Counted from the first letter of the stretch, positions 11,871 through 24,090 are shown. The stretch: DNA of 64,000 nucleotides from Castor canadensis (GCF_047511655.1 NC_133399.1:4901333-4965332); one strand, 5' to 3'. Program-made: numbers and translations. Notes: generated from the sequence alone by a model not told the origin.

Positions 11871-13080
11871 AAATGCAGAAAATAATGATAGATAACTCAA
11901 CATCCTCATCAGCCAATTGGATGAAGTTGTTACAGAATTCATTAGTCAATGCCTGATAAAAATATTTTTATGAACATAATGAATATTCCCCAAGATTAAA
12001 CATTCTATGCTATAATATGTACTTTAAATAATGTCAATCTACAGAACTCAATAAAGTCTTGTATTCCCTGAATAAGACAGTTGTTCGTATGAAGATGCTT
12101 AATACTTGAAATCAGGTGAGCCACAAGTAAATGCTGGAGGGTGTTCTCTCCTTTCTGAAGGTAGAACTGTGGTTATCAAGTAGCATTTTCTGTACAGCAT
12201 TTTGATTTTGACATACATACTTATTCCACATTCACACTTCTCTATGAATACATGAAGAAAACCTGTGAAAGTCATGCTCAACGAACCCACATTTTGCTAG
12301 TCTCCTAGACAAAGGGTTTTTCCATTTGGCAGTTTCTTTTGATAAGAACCTTAAAGTGACTGAGTTGAGATGGTCTGTGTGAGGAAAATAGTGTTAAAAA
12401 CTAGAGATTTTTCACTAGGAGATTGGGTCACAGTGTTATATCCTCAGGTTTCTCTGATCATCAATAGGAACTCATGCCTTGCAGGGCTCCTTTTCAGTGC
12501 TCAGTGTGCTCTTCACCCTTGGAGCTGTGTTGAAGCATGGGAATATGGATTTCCCTTGTGGCCTTGTGCAATGAAGCCTCTTTCTCTGAACTATTTCAAG
12601 GGTTGCTTATCATTGTTCTTTATTCCTTTGTATAATTTGTTTCCATATAACTCTACATTCTCTATACATTAAATCTGTTGCTAGTGTATTTGCATTTTCA
12701 GGGTTGAAAACAGACAAAAAAGTCTGAGAAAGCATAGCCCCTCTGCCTCCTTCCACATTCTGGATTGTAGACACAAGCCCTCAATCCACTTGCAGTGCCC
12801 TTGGCTGACATTCTTATGCCTCTTTTTCTGATGTCATGATATCTCCATGGGACTCTGTACATGGAATTCCCTGAGTATACTTGTCCCATTGTCAGTAGAA
12901 ATAAGCATGAGAGGCACAGATGTATAATGTGAAGAAGGTCCTATTCTGGGGGGCCATGACAACTTTTTAGAAATGAGGAAGCCTGAGCATTGGCTGTTGG
13001 AGGTTACTATCCTGTAGATCAGCACAGTCAGAGGCCTTGACTTCAAGCCCTAGGACCACCCCCTCCAAAAAATCCACTTG
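11871..13080. other. No clear gene
   Basis: Mostly unrecognised. About 12,370-12,680 has a T-rich end with an ATTAAA and could be an old LTR, but I cannot name it. About 13,000-13,070 holds a degraded sense dID fragment ('cttgacttcaagccctagga'). Confidence 0.4.
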
Positions 13081-13084
13081 CTTT

Positions 13085-14060
13085 AGAATTGCTTTCTTTG
13101 CTTTGATCCATTCAGGTAACCATTATTGAGGCAAAATCATGAGCCTTTGGGAAGATGTGGGAACATGGCTGAAGTTGTAAAGGGTAGGTGGATCATACAA
13201 TTCTAATAGGAAGAGTGTTTTCTCTGGTGTACATAGTACTCTTTCAATGAGATCAGGTGATGTATCATTGGACACCGATTGTAGAATTCTCTCCAAAGAC
13301 TGCTGGTCCAACTTCCAAGTGGAAGAAGCAATTTCCACCCTGAAAATTCAGGAGGGAGTTCTGCTTAACTACAATGAATCACCAGGCTGGGCTGGATAGG
13401 GACCAGAAGGGAGGCCTAGCTTACTAAAAGCTATAGCTGGAAACAGGTATTTGGTAGTGGCACTCTGCTAGTAAAAGCATATCTTCTCCCCTTAGTGGTC
13501 CTGGATCAGAAGCCAAGGAGAAGTGCTGCCAGGAGCAAACTGTAGGGAATGACCAATCTGAGGCCACCTGGAAGAGGCCGAACTGCTTAGCAGTAATTGC
13601 ATTTCCCAGTGCCTCATTTTCTGGATCACTCTGTGCTTCTGAGATCCAGCTCTGTGACTCAATTTCTCACTGTGCATTGCTTGTGCCACTGGAGATGTGC
13701 GACAACCAGTCATTACAGAAGCAGGAAATGGTGAGTTTCTGACCTGCATCCTAGACCTGGCTGGATCAGGGGTTTGACACTGGCCTTAGTGGCTGGGATG
13801 GAACTGTGCCTCTCCTTCACAGCCCTGATGGCTGCAGACCATATCACTGCTGGTGGTTCTTGTCACTTGGTCTTCTCTTTTCTAGGTTTGGGGCTGGGTG
13901 GACAGGTTGAGCCCTATAATTCTATCAGCCACCTCCCTGTGATGTGTTTCAGACACAGAACAGTGTCAGGGAGTTCTGCATTAGAGCTCAAGCCTCTCCA
14001 GACTGTGGAGATGGCAGTAGGTCATGGGAGGCTGTGAAGCATGATATGTGGTCCCTGGTT
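13085..14060 (+). pseudogene. KZFP promoter/exon-1 module A (decayed)
   Basis: This stretch aligns with the CpG-rich module at 53,500-54,230 in order and strand. The shared blocks include 'gaattctctc', 'gttctgcttaactacaa' (13,358 against 53,593), 'gtgcttctgaga', the end 'cagaagcaggaaATG|gtgag', and 'gtggtccctggt' near 14,050 against 54,220. The ATG at 13,728-13,730 is followed at once by a GTGAG splice donor. In KRAB zinc-finger genes of this group exon 1 ends at the start Met in just this way. Most CpGs have been lost and one CCAAT box remains near 13,551. No KRAB exon follows nearby, so the module is probably a dead duplicate. An RNA from it could in principle still splice to 36.5 kb. Confidence 0.65.
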
Positions 14061-15185
14061 TCCCTACTCCTGCCAGTCTCTAGATACATCTGGTTGACCT
14101 GAGTGAAATAAATGTTTGAAAACTTGCATAATATAAATGTTTGAAGTCTGAAATCCAGGGTCATTGCCCCAAGCAAGTACTTTTTATGACTGTAAAAAAT
14201 CCCTAAATTTACAGTTATCCTTGCCTTGCCCAACTCACTGAAAATGGATTCCATATGCTTTTGGTGTTCAAAGTGAAGCGTAGGGTTTGAGGTTCTTGCC
14301 CTCTCTGATATAATTGATGTTGACCTTTGCCTGTGCCTAGATAGTATTTTTCACAGATGAAATGCAGATTGAGGTAGGACATGAATAGTGAAAGTATTTC
14401 ACCTTGGTGGGACAACATGAAAGAACTGCAGGGTCTTAAGGATGAAACAGAGTAGGTCAGTGTTTTATACTGAGGAACAACAAAAGTAGAACAAAGATCA
14501 GAGACAAAGGATGGTGGATGGATGCCATCTTCTCCTGTAGGAGAAGATCTTTCCTTGAGGCCAACCAGTCCTTGGAGTATTAGTAAAGGAGGTGTCATTT
14601 GTTGGTTTTTATTGGACATGGTCAGAAATCACAGACCTAGAGGAAGCAGAGAACATTCAGGGTAGTTTGATTAATGAGTATTCTGGTTCTTGTGATCAAT
14701 TAAGCTACTGATTTTGAGGCATAAAGTTGGAAATTAAAAGTTTGTGTTTACCTTTTTGTGGGTTTAAAAAGGAAGGACATCTAAGTGTAATGAGAATAGG
14801 AAAGGATGGTGGGTGGTGGTCTTTAATCACCAGTTTTAAGCAGGAATACTTGGATAATCCTGGATAAATTTTCAACTGTTTGCATTTGCATTGAGGTCAT
14901 TGTCTAGTCACAATGCAGTTTGTGACAATTGAAAATGCCTTTCATGGACAATGAAAAAACAAGATACCTTTGGGATGTGCATACTGGAAAAATCATTTAT
15001 TAATTTCAAATTTTATTTGTGTTTCTGTTGGTCCCAGGTTCTGTTCTAGAGTAAATAAAACCAGAATGTCTGAACAACAGGAGCAACTTTAGTTTGTTCT
15101 TGGTCCTTTAGATAGTGTCTTTACGGTACATGTGAGATGGTGCACAGTGCCATCATCAGATCACTTCAAGATAGGAAATGGTGCT
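14061..15185. other. No recognised feature
   Basis: Unique-looking DNA that would be intron 1 of module A. I see no coding exon or named repeat. Confidence 0.5.
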
Positions 15186-15189
15186 CTGT

Positions 15190-15412
15190 ACCAGTGACTT
15201 ACATCTGCAATTCCATCTTCTTGAAGGTAGAGATCATGAGAATCATGGTTTGAAGCCATCCCTGGGAAAGTAAGCCAGCCCTGAGCAAGTCATTTGGAAG
15301 AACCTATCTCAAAAATACTGAACACAAAGGGCTGTTGGATTGGCTCACATGGAAGAGCACCTAACTAGCAAGTGTGAGGCCCAGGATTCAAACCCCAGTA
15401 CTACAAAAAAAA
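15190..15412 (+). repeat. B1-dID SINE
   Basis: A diverged B1 part ('aggtagagatcatgagaatc') is followed by a dID part ('gggctgttggattggctcac') and ends in an A-rich tail. Confidence 0.8.
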
Positions 15413-16039
15413 AGATAGTGAATAGTGATCGTACAGAGCAGACACATGTGTGATTTGAACATGCAGTGCTGCTAATGTGGTGGGACTCAGTGCTAAACTA
15501 ATTGGATATCTACAGCTTTGCATTGGCAGAAGATCCTCATAATTAAAATATGGGATGCCCATTTGTGTTAGGGAATTCATTTGAGTTTAGCAATGCCAAG
15601 AAAATACAGCACAGCTCTGAATATTGAATTGGCTCTGGATGAGTTTGACATCTTTCCCAATGAGTCTATGTCATAGTGAGACATTTCATCATGTAAGTGG
15701 GGAAAATCGTATGTGTGCAGATCCCAGAGTTAAATTTCCTGGTTTTGTAGGTTCCTTTCACTCTCTTCCTCAAAGTGAGCCACCATAGGTTGCATCTGTG
15801 CTGAGACAGTGGTCTCTAAGTTTAAAAATGTGTATAACATTTTCCTCATCTAGTGTAAGTTCAACAGGCTGCATCCTTGGGTGCCTTCCCTTTATTTCTT
15901 TTTCAGAATATTTTGTCTGTGAAACTGCTGTTTACTTAAGCAGTTAGGAATTTTTTGTTCTTTTGGACTACAGGATTTTAATGATGAAATGATGCCTTAG
16001 CATGCACGTTTCATAAATCTTATACAGAATTGGGAAAAA

Positions 16040-16265
16040 TTCTTTTATGGCTACTTGGATGAAATAAAATTTAGTTAGGGAAATTTGATGGTATATGAAT
16101 TTATCACTTCATCTTTTCTGGATATGTGCTTATTTATTGTGTTGTTTGTGAAATGTTGGAATGGGAAAAATCATTTAATTTTGTCTAGTATTAAACAGGA
16201 TTTCTGTTTTGGTTATATCTTGTTTGTGTTCATTAGCCTTGATGTTGAACATTTTAAGGTATGGT
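16040..16265. repeat. Copy 1 of a recurring ~220-bp segment
   Basis: Shares 'tagggaaatttgat', 'gtttattgtgt.g.tttgt', 'attaaacag..tttctgtttt' and similar blocks with about 49,195-49,330, 55,270-55,470 and 57,730-57,940. In the last two it directly precedes antisense L1 ORF2, so it may be the 3' region of an old L1 family. Confidence 0.55.
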
Positions 16266-16379
16266 CTTTTTGTTGTTCTTGTTTTTGTTGTCTTTCCAAT
16301 TTCCCAATGCATTTGATCATTGTTGATGATATAGAGAATAGAATCCATGTTTCTTTGTTTTTGTTTATTTTTTTCCTTA

Positions 16380-17479
16380 GACAAGGAGGGGACTTTGTAA
16401 CAGACTGCTCAGAAACAGCTGATTGCACCCCTTGCTCAATGACTACCCTGGAGCACTGTGTGTGAATCCAAGTGTGCAAATTACTGGGCATAACTATACT
16501 TGCTCCTTCTGTGGTTTGGGGCTGTGCCAAACTCAAACACGCAGCTCATTCAATACACCTGTTGGTTACCCACAGTTCATTAAGAAAAGGGTAAACATTG
16601 AACTGACTTCATAAGTAGCAATTAGGCATAAATCATGAAGATATACTAAGCAAATCTAAAATTGTGGGAGAGGGATCACAAGGTTTCTGAAAATAAGCAT
16701 AATAATTAAAACATGTCAATGTGCATTGACAAAGGTCAAGATAGCTCACTAAGGTGACAGGATGTCAGAAGATGATTGAGTATTCCACTAACCTTAAATG
16801 GGTGTATGACAACAATTTCTGGACCAATAGATCTTTAACAAAGACTCAAACCCATAAACCATATTCCCAGTGGCGAGGTTGACATAAAATATTTTGCTCA
16901 TTTTAGTTATGTAAAGTTGCCTTAGTGTTTTTCCCTATTAGCAGAATATTCTTTTAGGGCAGGGGTTGCAAGATTGGTTATCTGTACATTATGGGTAATG
17001 TAAATTTACTAGGAAATTTTGATAGTGTACTTAAATTGTTCACATTCATCTTAATAGCAGTTCCCAGACACCAGTAGACGTGTAACTTTTCTCATGTATC
17101 TATAACATTATTCAGTCTTAGGACACCTGGTACTACTTTTATGGGAACAAATAGTAGGGATTCATAGTGGAATGTGCTAGAATCCCAGTGTACAACATGC
17201 AATTGTTGGGACCAGCTATCAAACAGGTGTTTATTTTCTACTCTCAATTTAAAAAATAGATCGAGTGAGGTGTGAGAAGTACTATATGATGTGTGTATGT
17301 GGATAAGAGTGTGATGACCCTGAACTGAAGTAAATATTTGGAGAACCCATTCTCATGTGATTTTCTTGAAAAGACATTCTCTACCTCAACTGCTGTGATG
17401 TTCACAGTTGTTCTTTTAGATTATGTGGGATGTGGTAGGGTCCCTGACCTATGAGCATGTCTTGCCACTTGTACTTGGC
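16380..17479. other. No recognised feature
   Basis: AT-rich unique-looking DNA. No zinc-finger codons are seen, although the KZFP-tail match starts just to the right. Confidence 0.5.
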
Positions 17480-18120
17480 TTTTTTTCCATCACAGATATG
17501 ATAGATGATTTTTTCAAGAGAAAATCTGACTATAAGAGATGTGCAGAAGGGTTCATCTGTCCCACAAATGGAAAAGCACAATGTATTGAAACCTGTCATT
17601 ATACTTGGTGTGATTTTACAAACATCTTCAGTAAAGGCAGATAGATGACAGGTTTGAGGTCCATCAAGCAATACAGCAAGTCCAGGACAGGCTGGACTTA
17701 ACAGGAAGATGCTGTTTTAATTACTAACACACAAAATATTTTTTTCAAACCAGTGAAAATCCTTCATACAGTTGAATGCTGTATACATAACATGAGCAAA
17801 GTATAGATTTGTAGAGAGTGGCTTTTTAGAAAATATGTAATGCTTCAGGAGTTTGCATGTCATCCTTATGCTTGGCCACGTTAATCTTCTCTGGACCATT
17901 CCACTTTCGGTATAGGTGCTGCTTAAGTGAACATGATACTGACTGTTTGAATCACATCAGTTGATAAGGTGTTTCTACTTTGATTTATATCTGTGTTGGA
18001 TTTATCAGTGAAGTAAAATAGGTTTTTCAAAATTTTTCAGCAGGCTTTAATTTTATGCAATATTTGAGAATTTCTCCTTAATATTTTTTGCTACCAATGA
18101 TCCAAATGGAAAGAAATACC
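17480..18120 (+). pseudogene. Finger-less copy of a KZFP 3' end, paralogous to 39,545-40,190
   Basis: 'cacagatatg.tag..gat' at 17,493 matches 39,556. 'tcagttgataaggt.ttt' at 17,958 matches 40,024, with 'ctgtgttg' and 'ttaattttatg' shared further on. At 39.5-40.2 kb this sequence follows the zinc-finger exon. Here no fingers precede it, so the coding exon of this copy has been deleted or was never duplicated. A U6 retrocopy interrupts it. Confidence 0.6.
17830..17934 (-). pseudogene. U6 snRNA retropseudogene
   Basis: Reading the minus strand from 17,934, the sequence follows U6 from its 5' end through 'gaagattaacgtggcc' and 'aaggatgacatgca' to the 3' 'ttacatatttt'. About 105 bp, the full U6 length. 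It has many substitutions (for example in the GTGCTCGCTTCGGC start) and no obvious upstream PSE or TATA at the U6 spacing, so it should be non-functional. Confidence 0.9.
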
Positions 18121-18754
18121 CTCTGTCTCCTGCATATCTAACCAGTTTCCCACCACATGGCACTCTGCCCTGATCTCAGTTGAGGCGTTTCCCCTATAGG
18201 TAGACCAGCACTCCAGGCCAGCACTCACTAGATCAGCAACTGACCCTTGCTGGGAGTTCCCAGAGATAGGACAATGCTGGGACCTTTCAATGATAAAGTT
18301 CTAGACTCAGGAGTTTGTCAAAATGGCCTCCGACCACTGCACCTTGACTGAATGCATAGAAATAGAGAAACGAATCTTATTGCCACCATGGTATATGAGG
18401 CTCTTGCTTTCTTTACTCAGGTCTGCCACCATTCCACAGGCTTATGCTTTTTTCCTCCCACTCTCCTAATAGCAATTTTCTACTTTGTATTGGGTGCTGT
18501 CCACTACTGAACCTTCAGTGCCTTTCCATCATTGCCCAATTTGAAAGATAATGCTCCACTACCTCTCAGGCTCTATACTTCAGCTGCACTAATAATTCAT
18601 TGATGCACTAGCCCAGCCCATCATCTTCACATTTATTAATGACTTGTGTAGATTCTGATCCCTCCCTTCAATCATATTTGCATGCTCTGTGTTTTATGTA
18701 GTATTGATATAATGTGCTTTTACTTCTTTTTATTTGTTGATGTATCTCTATTAT
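18121..18754. other. No recognised feature
   Basis: Moderately GC-rich DNA without a clear exon. It might be an old LTR or unique sequence; I cannot tell. Confidence 0.4.
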
Positions 18755-18860
18755 AAATGTTTTCTTTGCTGGGGGAATGCTTCAAGCATTATAGTACCTG
18801 CTAAGCAAGCATGCAGTTCTGAGTTCAAATCCCAGTATTGCCAAAAAATTAAAAAGAAAT
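18755..18860 (+). repeat. dID SINE
   Basis: Contains 'ctgctaagcaagcatg' and 'ctgagttcaaatcccagta', then an A-rich tail. Confidence 0.75.
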
Positions 18861-19084
18861 ATTTTCTTCATAGTTACCACAAGTGTTACATAAAATGTAT
18901 TATGGCTACTCAAAATGTAGCAAACAAACCATAGCTATAGTTGAACAGAAAACAAATTTACTTTTATTTCCTTCCCACTCCACATTCAATATTATTCCTG
19001 TCACACTTAATGTCTCTTTATACTTTGTATCTATTAAGAAATAATACATGTCTATTTGTTTTTAACCTTTGTTTCTCACTTACT

Positions 19085-19167
19085 GAAGTTGGTGGTCCTG
19101 GTGTTTGAACTCAGGGCCTTACATTGCTAGACAGGCACCCTAGCACTTGACCCACTCTGCCAGCCAT
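19085..19167 (-). repeat. dID SINE
   Basis: Antisense: 'gtgtttgaactcagggcctt', ending 'cactctgccagcc'. Confidence 0.85.
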
Positions 19168-19603
19168 AAAGTTAAAAAACTTTTAAACTCTGCCTTATAG
19201 CATTTGAGTATTCTAAATATAATTTTACCCGTTGGGATTAATACCATTTTCATGCCTTTTTAAGGTCACTTTGTTTAATTCTAAGAACTGTTACCATTTT
19301 AGTTAAGACTGATGTCATAGTGATGAACTTCTTCATCTTTTGTATGCAACACCTGTACCAGCAAGTGAAATAGAGCCTGAGATTATACTTGAGGGAGGTG
19401 GATAGGAAGTTGACCTAGACTTTCTGAGTCCTCATTACACAATCTACCCATTTTCAGCTGAGTAAGTTAAAATGTACCAACACGGGGAATGCAATTATTC
19501 CATACATGTAGAAATAGGAGTTACATGTCAGCAAAATGAAGATGGACAAAACCAAACCTTTATCTATCTCAGCAAAGCAGATCGCTTTATCCAAGGCCAC
19601 AAT

Positions 19604-20723
19604 AAAATGCCCATTCTACAAGTGAACTAAACAGAAATTTCTCAAAACAAGAAATTCAAATGGCTAAAAAACACATGAAAAAATGCTCACCATCTCTATC
19701 AATAAAGGAAATGCAAATTAAAACCACACTAAGATTCCACCTCACCCCTGTTAGAATAGCCATCATTAGCAACACCACCAACAACAGATGTTGGCGAGGA
19801 TGCGGGGAAAAAGGAACCCTCTTACACTGTTGGTGGCAATGTAAACTAGTACAACCACTCTGGAAAAAAATCTGGAGGCTACTTAAAAAGCTAAACATAG
19901 ATCTACCATATGATCCAGCAATACCACTCTTGGGGATATACCCAAAAGAATGTGACACAGGTTACTCCAGAGCCACCTGCACACCCATGTTTATTGCAGC
20001 ACTATTCACAATAGCCAAGTTATGGAAACAGCCAAGATGCCCCACCACTGACGAATGGATTAAGAAAATGTGGTATTTATACACAATGGAATTTTATGCA
20101 GCCATGAAGAAGAATGAAATGTTATCATGTGCTGGTAAATGGATGGAATTGGAGAACATCATTCTGAGTGAGGTTAGCCTGGCCCAAAAGACCAAAAATA
20201 GTATGTTCTCCCTCATAGGTGAACATTAGATCAAGGGCAAACACAACAAGGGGGTTGGACTTTGAGCACATGATAAAAGCGAGAGCACATAAGAGAGGTA
20301 TGAGGATAGGTAAGACACCTAAAAAACCAGATAGCATTTGTTGCCCTCAATGCAGAGAAACTAAAGCAGATACTTTAAAACAACTGAGGCCAATAAGAGA
20401 AGGGGACCAGGAACTAGAGAAAAGGTTAGATCAGGAAGAATTAATCTAGAAGGTAATACACATGCACAGGAAATCAATGTGAGTCAACTCCCTGTATAGC
20501 TATCCTTATCTCAACCATCAAAAACCCTTGTTCCTTCCTATTATTGCTTATACTCTCTCTTCAACAAAATTAGAGATAAGGGCAAAAGAGTTTCTGCCAG
20601 GTAGCAAGGGGGTGGGGGAAAGAGGGAGGGGGCAGGGGGGAGGGGGAGGGGGGAGAAATGACCCAAATATTGTATGCACATATGAATAAAAAATAAATTA
20701 ATTAATTTAAAATGCCCATTCTA
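19604..20723 (+). mobile_element. Young 5'-truncated L1 (L1-A) with perfect target-site duplication
   Basis: The 15-bp duplication AAAATGCCCATTCTA lies at 19,604-19,618 and 20,709-20,723. The element between (19,619-20,708) holds the last ~189 codons of ORF2 (open from 19,660 to the stop at 20,229), including the C-terminal Cys/His motif ([18 protein letters not shown]), and then the 3' UTR. The UTR has a very G-rich tract (about 20,607-20,657) and ends 'cacatatgaataaa' plus a TA-interrupted A tail. The open frame and unblemished duplication suggest recent insertion. It is far too short to move by itself. Confidence 0.95.
20607..20657 (+). repeat. G-run tract in L1-A 3' UTR
   Basis: Many runs of three to six G within 50 bp, a strong potential G-quadruplex. 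The same tract recurs at the same relative place in the other young L1s (about 29,705-29,770, 34,354-34,415 and 49,048-49,114). Confidence 0.85.
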
Positions 20724-22020
20724 AGGTTATACATATTCCATAACTTTGCACAGCCTACATGGATACACCACACAGACCATAAGTCTCTGTATTGAGTTAA
20801 GAGCAGGTAAGGATTTATTTAGCTTTGGTCATTTGACATACTTTGGTTCCTCTGCTTCAATGACTGAAATGATCACCCCTGTGTATTTGCCTGCAGGGAA
20901 TTTTTAACCTAGTCTGTTTAAGGTTCTGACCTAAACAAACTGCCAAAATCATGAGACCTTTTACCAGGACACTGCCTAAATCTGTCTTTTCTTAAGCCTA
21001 TTCTTCAGAGAATTTCATTATAGAAATGTTACATTGTGATTCCACTGTCTCTATGCATGGAAAAACCAAATACTGTCCAGAAAATAGCCCCAAAGCACTG
21101 TGAGACTCAACCTCAGAGAAGAGAGAGCCCTCCAAGGAGGTCCATGTCTGTTCTGCTTTCCAGTGAGTGCTGTAACTCTTCTCTGTCAACTCCTCCTAAG
21201 TAGTTTTCAGTTGTTGGAGCCCGACTAGAAAGGAGAGAAATTGCAGAAACCACCTAGTGATCTCCTTTGTCCTGTATGAATGACTAAGTGTAGAGTTACC
21301 TCATCCCTCTAGTCTCTACTGTTCATTACACATGGACATCAAACCAGCATTCGTACTTAAATATGGACAAAAGTGACAATCACATGTTTGAATGAAGAAC
21401 CAGCAGTCTCCGATACATCCATCATGTATACATACAGTAGAAAAGAAATTTAGCCAAATAATTCATATAATTCATAAGTCACCACAGAAGCCTGAAATGC
21501 TGAGTTTGTAACTGGCCTCCCAGACTGTAGGAGGTTGAAGAGTTTAGACATGCTCTGAAAAGGTTTTTTCAGACCTGGGCCTCCCCAGAGCAGCACTGCA
21601 GTTTGTCTCCTCAGTTGCCACTAGTGCAGCTTTGACCTTGTTCTTCTCCACCCTGCGGTGGGACTGTTCAGATGGACAAACTCTGGCATCCTGTGCTGTA
21701 TGGGCAGTGACCTGGCCCAGGCCCAGGCCCCTGTTAGGACTCCTCAGCATCTGAACTCCAGGTCTCCCCAGCCTTCAGTGGGAGGGAGGTTGTTGCTTCC
21801 TACACAGGTGAAGCTGTCATCCTTGTTGTCTTCAATTTATCCACTCCAGCTATGTTTCTGCTACTGATTTTCCACTTCTTTTGTAATATGATTAGAACTC
21901 ATGCTGAATGTATTTTCTATTCCTTTAGTTTAGTTAAGGAATGCTATTGTTCTTGAGATAAGGTTGATATAAGTAGCCTGGAACTTAGGATCCTCCTACC
22001 ACTGCTCCCATCACTGTGTT
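20724..22020. other. No recognised gene
   Basis: Unique-looking DNA. About 21,540-21,810 is richer in GC and could be a fragment of a processed pseudogene or exon, but I cannot assign it to any protein. Confidence 0.4.
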
Positions 22021-22024
22021 TACT

Positions 22025-22125
22025 TTAGGTAAGAGCACATTCTTGGATCTGTGTTGGTGGATATTGCATATCATTTTGAGAAGGATGTGCATTCTGCAGT
22101 TGGATAAAATATTCTTCAATATCCC
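22025..22125 (-). repeat. Old L1 ORF2 fragment
   Basis: 'gcattctgcagttggataaaatattctt' type wording (antisense L1 reverse-transcriptase region; consensus 'attctgc.gttgttgggtggaatgttct'). Confidence 0.5.
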
Positions 22126-22269
22126 AATCATAGGAACTTTGCAAAGAATAAACTTTGCTACAAGAATACACAAACAACTGAGAATTAGGAAGCAAACAAG
22201 CATTATTAAACACTTAACTAGAAACACATTAAGATGAATACAGGAAAAAGAAAATACTAGGGCATGGTT

Positions 22270-22390
22270 TTAGACCCATTTCAGCACTAGGGAGACTGAG
22301 ATAGGAGACTCATGAGTTTGAGGCTTACCAAGGCCAAGGAGTGAGTTTAAAGGTACCCTAGGCTGCATAACAAGACTGCCCAAAAACTGA
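22270..22390 (+). repeat. B1-like SINE
   Basis: 'gggagactgagataggagac', 'atgagtttgaggcttacc', 'aacaagactgcccaaaaac': a diverged B1 monomer. Confidence 0.65.
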
Positions 22391-22397
22391 TAAAGAA

Positions 22398-23279
22398 ATG
22401 TGGAAGAGGCACTGTTTTGTCTCTCCCTCGCTTATTAGAAAGAGCTTTTTCTCTCACTCCTGGTTATTACTGAACCTAACTGGGGCTAACTGGGGGTTAC
22501 TGGAGATTCAGAAAAGACATAGGATAGACAGACAGACAGAAAGTGGGGTCAGGTGTCTTGGGCGCTCGGGTAGAGATGCCCAACCCTCATTGCTTCTTCT
22601 CTCTCTCTTTATTTTTTAAGGGCTTACTCCTTGAAGTTATTTAAAACCTTGCTTCTAAAGTCTTCTTTGAAACCTTGTTTAAAACCTCTTAGATTTGTTC
22701 TGTCCCATGTTTTATCATAGCTATTCTTTAGCTTAATTGCTAATTGCCACCTGGCTTGCAACTTTTCCTTAACATTCTCTATTTAGCTTTCTTAAAGCTT
22801 AGCTTAACTTTTCTAAGGCTTATGTATAAAGTTCTTTCTTTAGATTAGTTTTTCTAAGGCCTATGTTAAAGTTCTCAGTGCAGACTTTCCATCAACCCCT
22901 CTCTAGCCATTCTTTTCCCTTCAGCAATTTCCCTTTAGCAATTCTTTTTCCTTCAGCAATTCTTTTCCCTTCCAAAAGCTTCCCACACCAAAAAGCCCAA
23001 AGCAAAAGGCAAATGTCACAGGTAAAAGCCCCCAAAAACTTCATGTCCTCCTTCAGTGGTTCTTTTATAAACAATGACAAACAGGGTGGAACAGAGGCTC
23101 TCAGGGAGGAATGTTCCTGCTTCTCTGAATGTAAATTTAGGAGACGCAGCTGTTCTGCTTTTTTTCTGTTTCCTGGCCAGGGCTGTGCCTATCTCGGCCT
23201 ACAGGCAAAAGCAATTAAGCTGCATCTCGCCTTGCTTACATCCAGTTCTTATAGGCTTTTCATAATCTGCTCTCCACAG
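22398..23279 (-). mobile_element. Probable LTR of an endogenous retrovirus (class II type?)
   Basis: Read on the minus strand it begins TGTGGAGAGCAG, has a TATA-like 'gtttataaaagaac' (plus about 23,060-23,073) and an AATAAAGAGAGAG signal (plus about 22,602-22,614), and stays pyrimidine-rich to its end near 22,398. U3 holds several short near-repeats of a 'cagcaattctttt' unit (plus 22,920-22,975). About 880 bp and no attached coding region. The left border and the class are uncertain. Confidence 0.55.
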
Positions 23280-23830
23280 AATTGCTCATTTGTGAAGCTC
23301 ATCAGAGATGTGTTTATAGGTCAATTTCTAGATCAAATGGTTGAAAAGTAATAGCAACTAAGAATTTTGTAAAGAATTTTTGTCATATTGGTTTTACAGA
23401 GGCAAATGTCATTGATACGGACTTGAGTTTTCTGTATAAGTGTTCAATTGTAACGATCAAAATGCAACATAATAAATAAGACCTTTTCAGAATGTCTGAA
23501 TTTATGTTAATTAGGTGTCTCAGGATGGCACCTCTCTATCACTTCAGAAAGGAGTCTAGTGACTCCATTATGGACATTGTATTATATAATAGGTATCTCA
23601 AACATTTCTCTATGCACCTGACATTTTGAATTCTTTGAAAAATATCTTCACAACTATCACATGCTCTATGTCTTTATATGGAAAACTATTTTCTTTCTAG
23701 AGAAGAGAAAGTTGGGTCTTATTTTCTAATGTAGTCTGTTACTGCTTTTGAAGTGGTGTATGCAGATAATTCACATTAAAATCAATCATTGCACAGACTA
23801 GAATATACCATTCTGGTCAATAAATAGATC
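23280..23830. other. No recognised feature
   Basis: AT-rich DNA without a clear repeat or exon. Confidence 0.5.
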
Positions 23831-23834
23831 ATCT

Positions 23835-24090
23835 GGACCCTGTGGGATACAGCTAAGGTAGATCTAAGAGAGAATTTTCCAGGTATGAGTGCCTACATTA
23901 AAAAATACGAAAGATTTCAAATACATTATATTAAGACAAGAACATAGAAACCACAAATGAGTAAAGGAATACCATCAATCAGAGGTAGCTGGATCTTGGT
24001 GGTTCAAGCCCATATTGCTAGCTACTTGGAAGGCTGTGATCAGCATGATTTATCTTTCCAGTCCAGCCCAAGCAAACAAAACTTCATGAG
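23835..24090 (+). repeat. Old L1 ORF2 fragment followed by a B1-type SINE
   Basis: 23,835-23,965 matches the L1 stretch 'tgggatacagctaaggcagtgct...tgcctacattaaaaa'. 23,970-24,090 is a diverged B1 head ('tagctacttggaaggctgtg'). A sister arrangement occurs at 34,735-35,000, L1 fragment and then SINE. Confidence 0.65.

Noticed and set aside
16085-16465. 126-codon plus-strand open frame
   Set aside because: It overlaps the recurring AT-rich segment, has low-complexity hydrophobic translation, and no matching copy keeps the frame.
18755-18860. Possible functional tRNA genes in the many tRNA-like stretches
   Set aside because: All belong to ID/dID SINEs with A tails; none has an intact cloverleaf and clean flanks.
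22863-23351. 162-codon plus-strand open frame
   Set aside because: It lies in the LTR-like block; the protein repeats follow from DNA repeats (FPS.AILF) and show no domain.
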